A stretch of 64,000 nt of DNA from an uncultured Roseobacter sp. (GTDB lineage: Bacteria > Pseudomonadota > Alphaproteobacteria > Rhodobacterales > Rhodobacteraceae), in the NCBI RefSeq assembly GCF_947491795.1, contig NZ_CANLKW010000003.1, forward strand, positions 124,001-188,000, read 5' to 3'. The notes beneath the pieces were generated by a model. It was given only the letters and a program-made list of their open reading frames with translations. It had not been told where the DNA came from and did no database searches. This document shows, piece after piece, positions 35,256 through 44,510 of this stretch. Within the stretch, counting starts at the first letter, position 1. Each line of letters starts with the position of its first letter. Both the position numbers and the translations under genes were made by a program.

Positions 35256-36923
35256 TCAGGCCGGTGTATCTGACGCGATTGCGTACAGAGCCTGGTGGGG
35301 CGGCAGGTCTGTGCCTTCCGCCGTTTCGATAAATGTAAATGGTGCGCCACGGTCGATGTCCCATGCCCCCTGGGGCAGCTCAATCCGCTGGACGGTGTCC
35401 GACAGATTGAAGGCGCAGAAGACACGCGCGCCCTGATGCCGCCGTTCGAAACACAGCCTTGTGTCGTCGGCGGAAATCAGCGTGATGTCGCCTTTCAGGA
35501 TCGGCAGATGCGCTTTGCGAAAGGCCAGCATGTCCCGGTAGAACTGCAGCATCGAACCGCTATCGTCCGCCTGGCTCTGGGCGGCGCGCTGCACGTGTTC
35601 CATTGCGACAGGCAGCCATGGTTTCTCATCCGAGAACCCGCCATTGCGGTTGTCCCGCGACCAGGGAAACGGCGTGCGTGCGCCGTCACGGCCCTTGAAC
35701 TTTGGCCAGAACCGTTTGCCATAGGGATCCTGCAGATCTTCATAGGCCACATAGGCTTCCGTCAGACCCAGCTCTTCTCCCTGGTAAAGGCAGACCGACC
35801 CCTTCAGGCTCATCAGCAGCGCTGCATAAAGACGCAGACGTGGCTCATCCATGTTCCAGCGGGTCGCATGACGGACAACATCGTGGTTGGAGTATGCCCA
35901 GCAGGCCCAGCCTTCGGTGACGATCCGGTTGAAACGTTCGAGGATATCACCGACATGCCCGCCGGTCGGATAGGCATTGGCCAGAAATGCAAAATCATAG
36001 CACATGTGCAGCAGATCATCGCCCGCCGTATAGGCCGCCTGCACTTCCATACCGCGCTGGCTTTCGCCCACTTCGCCCACGGCTGTGGTTCCGGGATATT
36101 CATCCAGCAGCGCGCGGAACCGGCGCAGGAAATTCAGGTTTTCGGGCCGGGTCTTGTCGTAGAGGTGATCCTGGAAGTTATAAGGGTTTACAGACGGTGC
36201 CGTATTGTCATTGCGCTCCTCCTCGGGCAGCGGAGGATTGTCGCGCAACTGCTGGTCGTGCACGTAGAAATTCACCGTGTCGAGGCGGAAACCATCCACC
36301 CCGCGCTCCAGCCAGAAACGGGTGATGTCCAGCAATTCATTCTGAACTTCGGGGTTATGAAAGTTCAGGTCCGGCTGCTCCGACAGGAAATTATGCAGAT
36401 AGTACTGCATCCGTTCGCCGTCCCACTCCCATGCGGAGCCCCCGAAAATGGACAGCCAGTTGTTAGGCGGGGATCCGTCGGGTTTTGCATCGGCCCAGAC
36501 GTACCAGTCAGACTTTGCATTGTCCCGGCTGGCGCGGCTTTCCTTGAACCAGGGGTGCTGAGCGCTGGAGTGGCTGAGGACCAGATCAATGATCACCCGC
36601 ACCCCCAGCTGATGGGCACGTTCGATCAGTGCGTCGAAGTCATCCAGCGTGCCGAACATCGGATCCACGTCGCGGTAATCCGAGACATCATAGCCGAAAT
36701 CCAGCATCGGAGACCGGAAGAAAGGCGAAATCCAGATCGCATCAACACCGAGATCCGCAATATAGGGCAACCGGTGAATAATCCCGGACAGATCGCCGAT
36801 ACCATCGCCGTTGCTGTCCTGAAAACTGCGCGGATAGATCTGGTAGATCGCCGCACCACGCCACCAGTCCGGATCGTTCTTCAGGCCCTGGTCGGGCATA
36901 CCGACTGTGTCCATCTTGCTCAT
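35256..36923 (-). CDS. aglA: GH13 alpha-glucosidase AglA
   Basis: A 555-residue cytoplasmic alpha-glucosidase with Asp215 nucleophile (GFRLDTVNF), Glu284 acid/base (VGEVGE) and Asp348 (YSNHDV). There is no signal peptide. Its place between the permease and the ATPase genes is the known aglA position, so it hydrolyses the glucosides imported by AglEFGK. It is a close paralogue of the enzyme at 20074-21714, with the same DPDWW and IYQIYPRSFQDSN opening. The start at 36921-36923 was chosen over an upstream in-frame codon inside aglG. Confidence 0.94.
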   Translation of the reverse strand: MSKMDTVGMPDQGLKNDPDWWRGAAIYQIYPRSFQDSNGDGIGDLSGIIHRLPYIADLGVDAIWISPFFRSPMLDFGYDVSDYRDVDPMFGTLDDFDALIERAHQLGVRVIIDLVLSHSSAQHPWFKESRASRDNAKSDWYVWADAKPDGSPPNNWLSIFGGSAWEWDGERMQYYLHNFLSEQPDLNFHNPEVQNELLDITRFWLERGVDGFRLDTVNFYVHDQQLRDNPPLPEEERNDNTAPSVNPYNFQDHLYDKTRPENLNFLRRFRALLDEYPGTTAVGEVGESQRGMEVQAAYTAGDDLLHMCYDFAFLANAYPTGGHVGDILERFNRIVTEGWACWAYSNHDVVRHATRWNMDEPRLRLYAALLMSLKGSVCLYQGEELGLTEAYVAYEDLQDPYGKRFWPKFKGRDGARTPFPWSRDNRNGGFSDEKPWLPVAMEHVQRAAQSQADDSGSMLQFYRDMLAFRKAHLPILKGDITLISADDTRLCFERRHQGARVFCAFNLSDTVQRIELPQGAWDIDRGAPFTFIETAEGTDLPPHQALYAIASDTPA

Positions 36924-36939
36924 CAGATGCGTTCTTTCG

Positions 36940-38199
36940 TTACTTGACGGAGCCGGCCAGAAGACCGCGCACCAGATAGCGTTGCATTGTAAAGAATACC
37001 GCCAGCGGAACCGCGATGGAGATAAATGCAGCGCCCGCCAGAATACCCCAGTCCCCCCCGCGCGAGCCGAGCAGATCATCCGCAATTTTTACGGTCATCA
37101 CCCAGGATTCCGAATTTGACGGCAGAAACACCTTGGCCACCAGCAGATCGTTCCAGACCCAGAGGAACTGGAAAATTGCGAAAGACGCGAGTGCCGGAAA
37201 GCTCAGCGGCAGCACGATCTTGGTAAAGACCTGAAAATCCGTGGCCCCGTCGACCTTGGCGCTTTCAATAATGTCACGCGGCAGGCCGACCATGTAATTC
37301 CGCAACAGATAAATGGCGAGCGGCAGACCAAAGCCGGTATGCGCCAGCCAGATGCCCAGAAAGCTCTGACCGATGCCGACCTTGTTGTGCAGCTGCAACA
37401 GCGGCACAAGGGCCAGTTGCAGTGGCACGACCAGCAGCCCGACGACCATAGCGATCAGAAATCCGCGCCCTTTAAAGTCCATCCAGGCCAGGGCATAGGC
37501 CGCAAAGGCAGCGATCAGGATGGGGATGATGGTGGCTGGAATCGTCACCGTAAAGGTGTTGATGAACGCCACATCCATACCGTTGGAGAAGAGAATGGTC
37601 CGGTAATTCTCCAGTGAGAACCGCGGCGGCGACAGGCTGGTGACATAGAGCGATGGTGCCCTGCGCAACTCCCCTTCGCTGACATAGCGGAAATCACCGT
37701 TGACCTGAGCCTCAAGACTGCGGTCCAGAACAGCCGTATCTGTCAGAATACGGTTGCCGTCGTCATCTGTCTCCGGGAATGCCGGGTCCGACCCGACCGG
37801 ATAGGCCAGCTCCAGCCGCGTGTCATCGATCGTCCCGTCGGGCTCTTCGACATCCACGTTGAACCGTGCGTACACCTGACCGGGTGACGCAGCGTTCGGC
37901 GCGCGCGCGGTGATCCCGAACCCGGACACCTCGCCGCTGCCTTCTGCCCCGAACAGGTTCCCTTCGAGGACCGAATAACCGTTGTCCTCCGTGACGCCAT
38001 CCAGCTCAGGCTGAACACGGTAAGCCTGTTCGACCGAAAACGGCGACAGCCACCAGCCGGTTGCCGTGATCGCGTCCCGGTCCCTGAAAGACGACACCAG
38101 CAAACCCACGGTCGGAATGAGCCAGAGCACAACAAGGGCGACGACCGAAATGTGCACGGCCCAGCTGAGAGAAGATTTGGTACCTGCGATATTGTCCAT
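36940..38199 (-). CDS. aglG: Alpha-glucoside ABC permease AglG
   Basis: A 419-residue inner-membrane permease of the MalG type. One N-terminal helix is followed by an unusually long periplasmic insertion (about 45-200, rich in Asp/Glu), as AglG proteins have. A five-helix core carries the EAA loop (ESAKVDGATDFQVFTKIVLPLSFPAL), and the protein ends RYLVRGLLAGSVK. The start overlaps the aglF stop by one base. It pairs with AglF. Confidence 0.93.
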   Translation of the reverse strand: MDNIAGTKSSLSWAVHISVVALVVLWLIPTVGLLVSSFRDRDAITATGWWLSPFSVEQAYRVQPELDGVTEDNGYSVLEGNLFGAEGSGEVSGFGITARAPNAASPGQVYARFNVDVEEPDGTIDDTRLELAYPVGSDPAFPETDDDGNRILTDTAVLDRSLEAQVNGDFRYVSEGELRRAPSLYVTSLSPPRFSLENYRTILFSNGMDVAFINTFTVTIPATIIPILIAAFAAYALAWMDFKGRGFLIAMVVGLLVVPLQLALVPLLQLHNKVGIGQSFLGIWLAHTGFGLPLAIYLLRNYMVGLPRDIIESAKVDGATDFQVFTKIVLPLSFPALASFAIFQFLWVWNDLLVAKVFLPSNSESWVMTVKIADDLLGSRGGDWGILAGAAFISIAVPLAVFFTMQRYLVRGLLAGSVK

Positions 38200-39179
38200 T
38201 ATCTCATCTCCGCTCTGGCTTGCCGGATGTTCCAGATCATCACCGGCAGCACGATTATCATGATGACAAAGGCCACTGCCGTGGCGCGTCCATCATCGCG
38301 GAACATGTAGGACATCATGTAACTGGGCAGGATCTCGGTCCCGAAATTGCCACCGGTCATGGTGTAGACGATGTCAAAAACCTTGAGCACCAGGATGGTG
38401 ATCGTTGTCCAGACCACCACAATTGTGCCCATGATCTGCGGCACCTTGATCTTGAAGAAAACCTGGAACGGGTTGGCCCCGTCGATGATGGCAGCCTCTA
38501 CCGTTTCTTCGGGAATGCCGCGCAGCGCGGCCGACAGGATCACCATGGCAAAGCCTGTCTGGATCCAGATCAGAATGAACATCAGAAAGAAGTTGTTCCA
38601 GAAGCGGACCTGCAGCACATCGAGCGGCTCTTCGGCACCAAAAAAGTCACGCAGCGCGTTGATCAGGCCGATGTCGGCGTTGTTGGCATAGACAAATTTC
38701 CAGATCAGCGATGCACCCACAAAGGAGATGGCCATCGGCATAAAGATCAGAGATTTGGCGATGTTGCCCCATTTCAGCCGGTCGGTCAGCTGCGCAACCA
38801 GCAGACCAAGGAAGGTCGCGGACGCGGGCACAAAGAGCACCCACAGAAAGTTGTTGAACAAGGCGACCTGAAATCCATCGTCGGAAAACATCGTCATGTA
38901 GTTGCCCAGACCGATGAATTCATCGCCCGACCGGTTATACAAAGACCGCCAGAAGGATCCGATCACCGGATAGACAAGGTAGAGACCCAGGGCCGCCATC
39001 GCGGGAAAAAGGAAGAGCCAGGGACGTACAAGGTTGGCGCGGTTGATATTCAACCCGGGATTTTCAGAACGGGTCGGAAAAATAACCTTGTCGAGAATGA
39101 GGTTGGACAGAAAGAAGTATCCGACGCAGCCGCCGACACCGATGAAAATAGTCAGCAGGCCCTGAACCAGCGGCGACAT
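38199..39179 (-). CDS. aglF: Alpha-glucoside ABC permease AglF
   Basis: A 326-residue MalF-type permease with about eight membrane helices and the EAA loop AAIIDGANPFQVFFKIKVPQIMGT. The ATG at 39177-39179 gives the membrane-embedded start MSPLVQGLLTIFIGVGGCVGYF. It follows aglE after an 82-base spacer with a strong stem-loop and is coupled to aglG. Confidence 0.93.
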   Translation of the reverse strand: MSPLVQGLLTIFIGVGGCVGYFFLSNLILDKVIFPTRSENPGLNINRANLVRPWLFLFPAMAALGLYLVYPVIGSFWRSLYNRSGDEFIGLGNYMTMFSDDGFQVALFNNFLWVLFVPASATFLGLLVAQLTDRLKWGNIAKSLIFMPMAISFVGASLIWKFVYANNADIGLINALRDFFGAEEPLDVLQVRFWNNFFLMFILIWIQTGFAMVILSAALRGIPEETVEAAIIDGANPFQVFFKIKVPQIMGTIVVVWTTITILVLKVFDIVYTMTGGNFGTEILPSYMMSYMFRDDGRATAVAFVIMIIVLPVMIWNIRQARAEMR

Positions 39180-39216
39180 AGCATCCCTCCCAAGACGTGA
39201 TGTACCCTGTTGCGCG

Positions 39217-39244
39217 CACCCCGGCACTGCAGCGCGCCGGGGTG
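39217..39244 (-). promoter_or_regulatory. Intercistronic stem-loop between aglE and aglF
   Basis: A perfect 9-base stem, CACCCCGGC (39217-39225) with GCCGGGGTG (39236-39244), and a 10-base loop. It lies after the binding-protein stop and before the permeases and lacks a T-run. It is likely to stabilise the aglE message and lower permease expression. Confidence 0.65.
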
Positions 39245-39261
39245 TATCTTATAAGGTCAGC

Positions 39262-40617
39262 TTACTGGATCGCGTCCCAGCGTTCCTGAATACCCCTGGC
39301 AACGTCCGCCGCGGGTGTGCCGGTGGTGTAGTCAACCATCCCTGTCCAGAACGCACCTGCACCGATCTCTCCCGGCATAAGGTCTGATGCGTCGAAGCGG
39401 AAGGTTGTGGCATTCAGCAGGATTTCACCCTGTGCCCGCAGGCTGTCGCTCGCATATGTTTCAGGGTTCACACCTTTGTGCGGTGTCAGGAAACCGCCCT
39501 GTGCCATCCAGAGCTCGTGGCTGACCGGCAGCTTGAGGAACTCGATCATCGCATTGGTCGCCTCAGACGGGTTGGTGATGGCGAAAAGTGCGCCTGCACC
39601 CAGGACAGGTTTACCCAGATCCTTGCCCTCGTAGGCCGGGAAGTAGAAGAAATCCACATCCTCACCCACTTCGGTACCTTCGGGGAAGAAGGCCGGGATA
39701 AAGGAGGCCTGCCGGTGCATGTAGCAGCTTGGCGGGATTGCAAAGAGGCCTGCAGGGCTGTCACGGAAATCAGTGTTTGCCACTGCCGTGGAGCCACCGT
39801 CCACATAGTCGTCGTTCAGCGCAAAATAGCCAAACTCGTCCATGGCGGCGATGATCGCGGGATCATCAAACTTCATCTCGTTTGAAACCCACTGGTCGTA
39901 GACCGCAGGTGGTTGCGTGCGCAGCATCATTTCCTCGACCCAGTCGGTCGCCGGCCAGCCGGTCGCAGCACCGGAACCCAGCCCGATGCACCAGGGTGTG
40001 CCACCGTCATCCACAATCTGGTCTGTCAGCTCTTTGAGCTCTTCCATGGTTTCCGGAATGTCATAGCCTGCTTCATCAAAAGCAATCGGCGAGAACCATA
40101 CCAGCGACTTCACGTCGACCCGGTAGAACAGACCATATGTCTGATCATTGCCGTCGGCGTCAGCGTATGTGCCCAGATCAACCCAGGACTGGCCAGCCGC
40201 ATAGTTGTCTGCAATCCACGCGGCCGATCCTTCGGGCAGCGGGCTCAGCAGGCCCTGGCTGGCCAGGTCTGCCGCAAGTCCGGGCTGCGGGAATGCCGCA
40301 AGGTTCGGTGCCGAGCCGGAGCGTGTCGAGATAACGATGTCCTGCTCAAAGCTGTCGGATCCGGAATAGTTCACAGTCGCGCCGGTCGCGGATTCAAAAT
40401 ACGAAAAGACGGCATCGACCTTTTCTTTTTCGTTGCCCGTCCATGCACCGGTGATCTCCACCGTTTGTCCGGACAGATCGTATTTGTCCGCGAATGCCGT
40501 GAAGCTGTCCCAGCTGAAACCGCCCTCGCCCACTGCGAAAGGCTGATGCCCGTCCGCATGTGCCATTCCTGCGAAGAGAGCCAGCGCCGCAGCGCCGGCA
40601 TATAAACGTGCCGTCAT
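39262..40617 (-). CDS. aglE: Alpha-glucoside-binding periplasmic protein AglE
   Basis: A 451-residue extracellular solute-binding protein (family 1) with signal peptide MTARLYAGAAALALFAGMAHA. The mature protein follows the MalE-like two-lobe layout, including VEITGAWTGNEKEKVDAVFSYFESATGATVNYSGSDSFEQDI. A GGGAGAAA ribosome site precedes the ATG. It is the first gene of the agl operon and delivers alpha-glucosides to AglFG. The upstream region carries a perfect palindrome for the AglR repressor. Confidence 0.94.
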   Translation of the reverse strand: MTARLYAGAAALALFAGMAHADGHQPFAVGEGGFSWDSFTAFADKYDLSGQTVEITGAWTGNEKEKVDAVFSYFESATGATVNYSGSDSFEQDIVISTRSGSAPNLAAFPQPGLAADLASQGLLSPLPEGSAAWIADNYAAGQSWVDLGTYADADGNDQTYGLFYRVDVKSLVWFSPIAFDEAGYDIPETMEELKELTDQIVDDGGTPWCIGLGSGAATGWPATDWVEEMMLRTQPPAVYDQWVSNEMKFDDPAIIAAMDEFGYFALNDDYVDGGSTAVANTDFRDSPAGLFAIPPSCYMHRQASFIPAFFPEGTEVGEDVDFFYFPAYEGKDLGKPVLGAGALFAITNPSEATNAMIEFLKLPVSHELWMAQGGFLTPHKGVNPETYASDSLRAQGEILLNATTFRFDASDLMPGEIGAGAFWTGMVDYTTGTPAADVARGIQERWDAIQ

Positions 40618-40686
40618 GATTTTCTCCCGTTGCAGTGCCTTTGCCCGGCACCGTCGTGCTCATTTTTTAAGCGATCAGAATCACTC

Positions 40687-40698
40687 CAAAGCGCTTTG
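40687..40698. promoter_or_regulatory. Candidate AglR (LacI-type) operator
   Basis: A perfect 12-base palindrome, CAAAGCGCTTTG, with the central CG typical of LacI-family operators. It lies in the divergent aglE/aglR spacer, about 70 bases from the aglE start. Confidence 0.7.
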
Positions 40699-40875
40699 AA
40701 TAGTGAAAAGGTGAAGCAACGCGCATTGCCTGTCAACTCAGGGATGAAAAAACAGAATATTTTAAAACACGTATCACAAGCGGCTTGTCTGCGGACCCGA
40801 TTACTCTTTGACGCGGGCAAATTCTCTGCCTAGGGTCGGCCCGGCAAAAATGACGCCCAAGCGGAAAAAGCGCCG

Positions 40876-41910
40876 ATGAACCTCAAAGAACTGTCAGAGC
40901 GGCTTGCCCTGTCACCGACCACCGTCAGCCGGGCGCTGAACGGATATCCCGAGGTTAATGAGGCAACCCGTCTGCGCGTCACCGAGGCTGCCGCGCGGTA
41001 CAATTACCGCCCAAACGCGCGCGCCCTGCATCTCGCAACAGGCAGGTCCATGTCGATCGGGCACATCATCCCGTTTTCGCGCACAAATGAAATGGTGAAC
41101 ATCGTTTTTGCCGATTTCATTGCCGGTGCGGGCGAGGTCTATTCGCTGAACGGGTACAACATGACCCTGACTGTTGTCCGGGACGAGGACGAAATGTCTG
41201 CCTATCGGCGGATTGCCGAAAACGGATCGGTGGACGGGCTGATCGTTCAGTCTCCCGTCTGCGATGACCCCCGTATCGCGCATCTGGCTGCGCTGGACAT
41301 CCCATTCCTCGTGCACGGGCGCGCATCTGACATCAATATTCCCTATGCCTGGATGGACGTGAACAACACGCAGGCACTGGAAGTGCTGACGGGCCACCTG
41401 ATCGGCCTGGGGCACCGGCGGATCGGGTTTATCAATGGCCAGGAACGCATGGATTTTGCACAGCGTCGCCGGCAGGGATATCTGAATGCCCTGAAAGCCG
41501 CAGGCATCACGCCCGAGCCTGCGCTGATGTATTCGGGGGAAATGAGCGAGCAGAACGGGCACGCCTCAGCCGACGCCATGCTTGCCCTTGATGATCCGCC
41601 CACAGCTTTTGTCACCTCCTCTGTAGTGCCAGCCCTTGGCATCCGCCGCGCCATAAGCGCGCGCGGTCTGCGCCTTGGTCAGGATATTTCGCTTGCGTGT
41701 TTTGACGACGATATCTCTTATCTGCGCAACGGCGATGTCGTGCCTGAATTCACAGCCGTGCGCTCATCCGTTCGGGCTGCGGGACGGCGATGCGCCCAGA
41801 TGCTCATTGACCAGATAAACGCCCCTGATCACAGGCTGGAGCACGACCTGTGGGAAGCGGAACTGATTACCGGCCAGTCAACTGGCCCCTGCCCCGGAGT
41901 ACAGACCTGA
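40876..41910 (+). CDS. aglR: LacI-family repressor of the alpha-glucoside operon (AglR)
   Basis: A 344-residue regulator. The N-terminal LacI HTH (NLKELSERLALSPTTVSRALNGYPEVNEATRLRVTEAAARYNYRPN) with its hinge Arg/Ala/Leu segment is followed by a sugar-binding periplasmic-protein-like domain (about 60-340). It is divergent from aglE across a spacer with a fitting palindrome, so it should repress agl until an alpha-glucoside binds. The last base of its TGA is the first base of the beta-glucosidase ATG. Confidence 0.92.
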   Translation: MNLKELSERLALSPTTVSRALNGYPEVNEATRLRVTEAAARYNYRPNARALHLATGRSMSIGHIIPFSRTNEMVNIVFADFIAGAGEVYSLNGYNMTLTVVRDEDEMSAYRRIAENGSVDGLIVQSPVCDDPRIAHLAALDIPFLVHGRASDINIPYAWMDVNNTQALEVLTGHLIGLGHRRIGFINGQERMDFAQRRRQGYLNALKAAGITPEPALMYSGEMSEQNGHASADAMLALDDPPTAFVTSSVVPALGIRRAISARGLRLGQDISLACFDDDISYLRNGDVVPEFTAVRSSVRAAGRRCAQMLIDQINAPDHRLEHDLWEAELITGQSTGPCPGVQT

Positions 41911-43223
41911 TGCAGTTCAGCCGATCCGATTTCCCGTCCGGCTTCCAGTTTGCTGCCGCCACATCTAGCTACCAGATCGAAGGGCATGCCTTTGGCGGTG
42001 CCGGCCGGACACACTGGGACACTTTCGCAGCTACTCCCGGGAATGTGGTGCGCGCAGAGCATGGGCAGACCGCCTGTGACCATTATCACCGCTGGGAAGA
42101 AGACTTGGACCTGATGCAGGCCATGGGTCTGGATGCCTATCGGTTTTCCACCAGCTGGGCGCGTGTGATGCCCGAAGGGCGCGGGACAGTGAACCCCGAA
42201 GGGCTGGATTTCTATGACCGTCTGGTCGATGGCATGCTGGCACGTGATCTGAAACCCATGGCCACACTCTATCACTGGGAGCTGCCGGCGGCGCTGGCGG
42301 ATCTGGGCGGCTGGCGCAATCCGGACATCAGCCACTGGCTTGCCGATTTCGCCACTGTGGTCATGGAGCGCATCGGCGACCGGGTGTTCAGTGTCGCGCC
42401 GATCAATGAGCCCTGGTGCGTAGCCTGGCTGTCGCATTTTTTGGGTCTGCAGGCACCGGGCATGCGCGATATCAGTGCGGCAGCCCATGCCATGCATCAT
42501 GTTTTGACAGCTCACGGCAGGTCGGTTCAGGCCATGCGCGCGCTGGACGTCAAAAACATCGGCGCCGTGTGCAATTTCGAGCACGTCATGCCACTGGATG
42601 ACACCGCCGAAGCCCGGCGCGCAGCAGATGTCTATGAGGCGACGTACAACCGCTTCTTTGTCGGCGGTCTGTTCAAAGGCGAATACCCTGCAGAGGTGAT
42701 GGAGGGGATCGAAAGCTATATGCCAAAGGGCTGGCAGGATAACTTTGACCTGATCAGTCAACCGCTCGACTGGTTTGGCGTAAACTATTACACCTGCAAG
42801 AGAATTGCCCCCGACAGCGGCGCCTGGCCCTCCTTGAAAGAGGTGCCGGGGCCGCTGCCTAAAACCCAGATGGGCTGGGAGATCGAACCTGATGGACTGG
42901 AATATATCCTGACCTGGTTGCATCAGAATTATACCGGCGATCTGCCCGTTTACATTACGGAAAACGGTATGGCGAACGCCGATACCCCGGACCGCGAAGA
43001 CACAGAGCGCATGGCCTATCTCGACAGCCATCTTGCGGCTGCACTGCGCGCAATCGACAAGGGTGTGCCGCTGGCCGGCTATACCTTCTGGTCGCTTATG
43101 GACAACTACGAATGGTCACTGGGATATGAGAAGCGCTTCGGCATGGTGCATGTGGATTTTGACACGCTCGAACGCACCCCCAAGGCGTCATATCATGCCG
43201 TCGCAGAGGCCCTGCGCCGCTGA
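41910..43223 (+). CDS. GH1 beta-glucosidase
   Basis: A 437-residue family 1 glycoside hydrolase. It opens with FPSGFQFAAATSSYQIEG, has acid/base Glu167 (PINEPWC) and nucleophile Glu351 (YITENGMA), and ends with TFWSLMDNYEWSLGYEKRFGMVHVDF, all family hallmarks. There is no signal peptide, so it is cytoplasmic. It is co-transcribed with aglR (TGATG), as in other agl loci, widening the pathway to beta-glucosides. It is convergent with the cytochrome gene, with no gap between stops. Confidence 0.95.
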   Translation: MQFSRSDFPSGFQFAAATSSYQIEGHAFGGAGRTHWDTFAATPGNVVRAEHGQTACDHYHRWEEDLDLMQAMGLDAYRFSTSWARVMPEGRGTVNPEGLDFYDRLVDGMLARDLKPMATLYHWELPAALADLGGWRNPDISHWLADFATVVMERIGDRVFSVAPINEPWCVAWLSHFLGLQAPGMRDISAAAHAMHHVLTAHGRSVQAMRALDVKNIGAVCNFEHVMPLDDTAEARRAADVYEATYNRFFVGGLFKGEYPAEVMEGIESYMPKGWQDNFDLISQPLDWFGVNYYTCKRIAPDSGAWPSLKEVPGPLPKTQMGWEIEPDGLEYILTWLHQNYTGDLPVYITENGMANADTPDREDTERMAYLDSHLAAALRAIDKGVPLAGYTFWSLMDNYEWSLGYEKRFGMVHVDFDTLERTPKASYHAVAEALRR

Positions 43224-44507
43224 TCACGGTTGAAACCAGATGGGTACGCCAAAGGGCGGCGTGTCCACTGTGCTGCCCGTCAGGCTCTCCAGAAACGCGA
43301 CAATCTGAGCAATCTGGCGCTCTTCAAGGGCCCGCGCGTCGGGGGGCACAACTGCGGCCTGCCGCGCCATTTCGAGCCGGTCGTTCTGTATGACAAAATC
43401 GACGGCGGCCAGCCAAGGGATCTCAGGCAGGGCTGCGTCCGCCTGTGTCCAGGCCTCGCGTGCGGCCTGCGGGTTTAAATGATGGCGGACTGCGGCCTCC
43501 AGCGTGGGCCATGCACCGTTATGGCCATAGGGTGCGGTCAGCGCCACATTGCGCAGCATCGGTGTCCGGAACGCATAGGCATCCTCCAGACGATTGCTCT
43601 CGCCCATCCGCCCCACATCCCGCGCATAAGGATCGAAAACGCGGGTCCGGCCCGGACCGAATGCCGGCAGTCCCAGGGCGTGGAATTCCTGATCCGACAT
43701 CAATGCACCCGCATGGCAGGTGCTGCACCCCGCATCGCCATAAAAAAGCGCCATGCCAGCCTGCTGGTTGGGCGTCAGCGCGGAACTGTCACCGGCCAGA
43801 TACTGATCGAACGGGCTGTCAAAGCTGGTCCACTCGACCGCCATAAAGGCCGCGAGCGCGTTGGCAATCTCGACGATCGTCACCTCTTCGGGCGCGTTGA
43901 TGTGATCAAAGGCCGCGACAAAACGCGAGCCATAGTCGCCGGTCGTCCGCACGCGCTTTGCCAGGATGGGCCAGGCGTTGTCGATCCGGTCATGGACCGC
44001 CCCGATCACCTCGTTTTCGCCCGGGTTTCCGGCCATCTCAAACTGTGCCACCAGCGGGAACACGGCCTGGGCTGCCAGCAATGAATTGAACCCCGTCGGC
44101 AGCCATTCCTCGGCCGGTGAGTTGAACCCGTTGCCATAGATGTCTGATATGCTCAGCCGCCCATCGTGGAACATCACCGACAGATCGCGCGCGCCCAGGT
44201 TCCAGAGGCCCGGCGCATTGCGCGGGATGCGTTTGCGCACACGGTCAGCACCCGTGCCGGGTGTCCGTTCAGGCCCCAGCCCCTGCCCGCCTTCGCCAAT
44301 GCCCAGAGACAGCCCGTCGCCGGTGCCAAGATCCGGGTGATGACAATGCGCACAGGAGATATTGCGGTTGCCGGAAAGCACCGTATCGTAGAACAGCGAA
44401 TGGCCCAGAGCGGCCTGGGCGGGCTCAAACGGAATAAAATCCGCCTGCGTCAGCGGCGGCGGCAGATCACCCGCCGTCACCAGCGTTGCAAAACAGGAGA
44501 AGACCAG
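43224..44507 (-). CDS. Di-heme cytochrome c peroxidase / MauG-family protein, start unresolved
   Basis: The protein is about 427 residues if started at the CTG at 44505-44507. It has two CxxCH heme sites (CAHCH and CSTCH), the FHDGR segment, and YGHNGAWPTLEAAVRHHLNP near the C-terminus, as in periplasmic di-heme peroxidases. A signal-peptide-like run (VFSCFATLVTAG) precedes the mature part. No ATG, GTG or TTG lies in frame just ahead of that run, and the first standard start inside is a GTG at 44478-44480, which would remove the export signal. The frame stays open upstream into the oppositely transcribed Sel1 gene. Either CTG is used, or the 5' end has been altered. Confidence 0.75.
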   Translation of the reverse strand: MVFSCFATLVTAGDLPPPLTQADFIPFEPAQAALGHSLFYDTVLSGNRNISCAHCHHPDLGTGDGLSLGIGEGGQGLGPERTPGTGADRVRKRIPRNAPGLWNLGARDLSVMFHDGRLSISDIYGNGFNSPAEEWLPTGFNSLLAAQAVFPLVAQFEMAGNPGENEVIGAVHDRIDNAWPILAKRVRTTGDYGSRFVAAFDHINAPEEVTIVEIANALAAFMAVEWTSFDSPFDQYLAGDSSALTPNQQAGMALFYGDAGCSTCHAGALMSDQEFHALGLPAFGPGRTRVFDPYARDVGRMGESNRLEDAYAFRTPMLRNVALTAPYGHNGAWPTLEAAVRHHLNPQAAREAWTQADAALPEIPWLAAVDFVIQNDRLEMARQAAVVPPDARALEERQIAQIVAFLESLTGSTVDTPPFGVPIWFQP

Positions 44508-44510
44508 ACC

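Noticed and set aside
35295..36947. Plus-strand open frame (550 codons) opposite aglA
   Set aside because: Antisense shadow. The same mirror frame appears opposite the paralogous glucosidase, as expected from codon bias.
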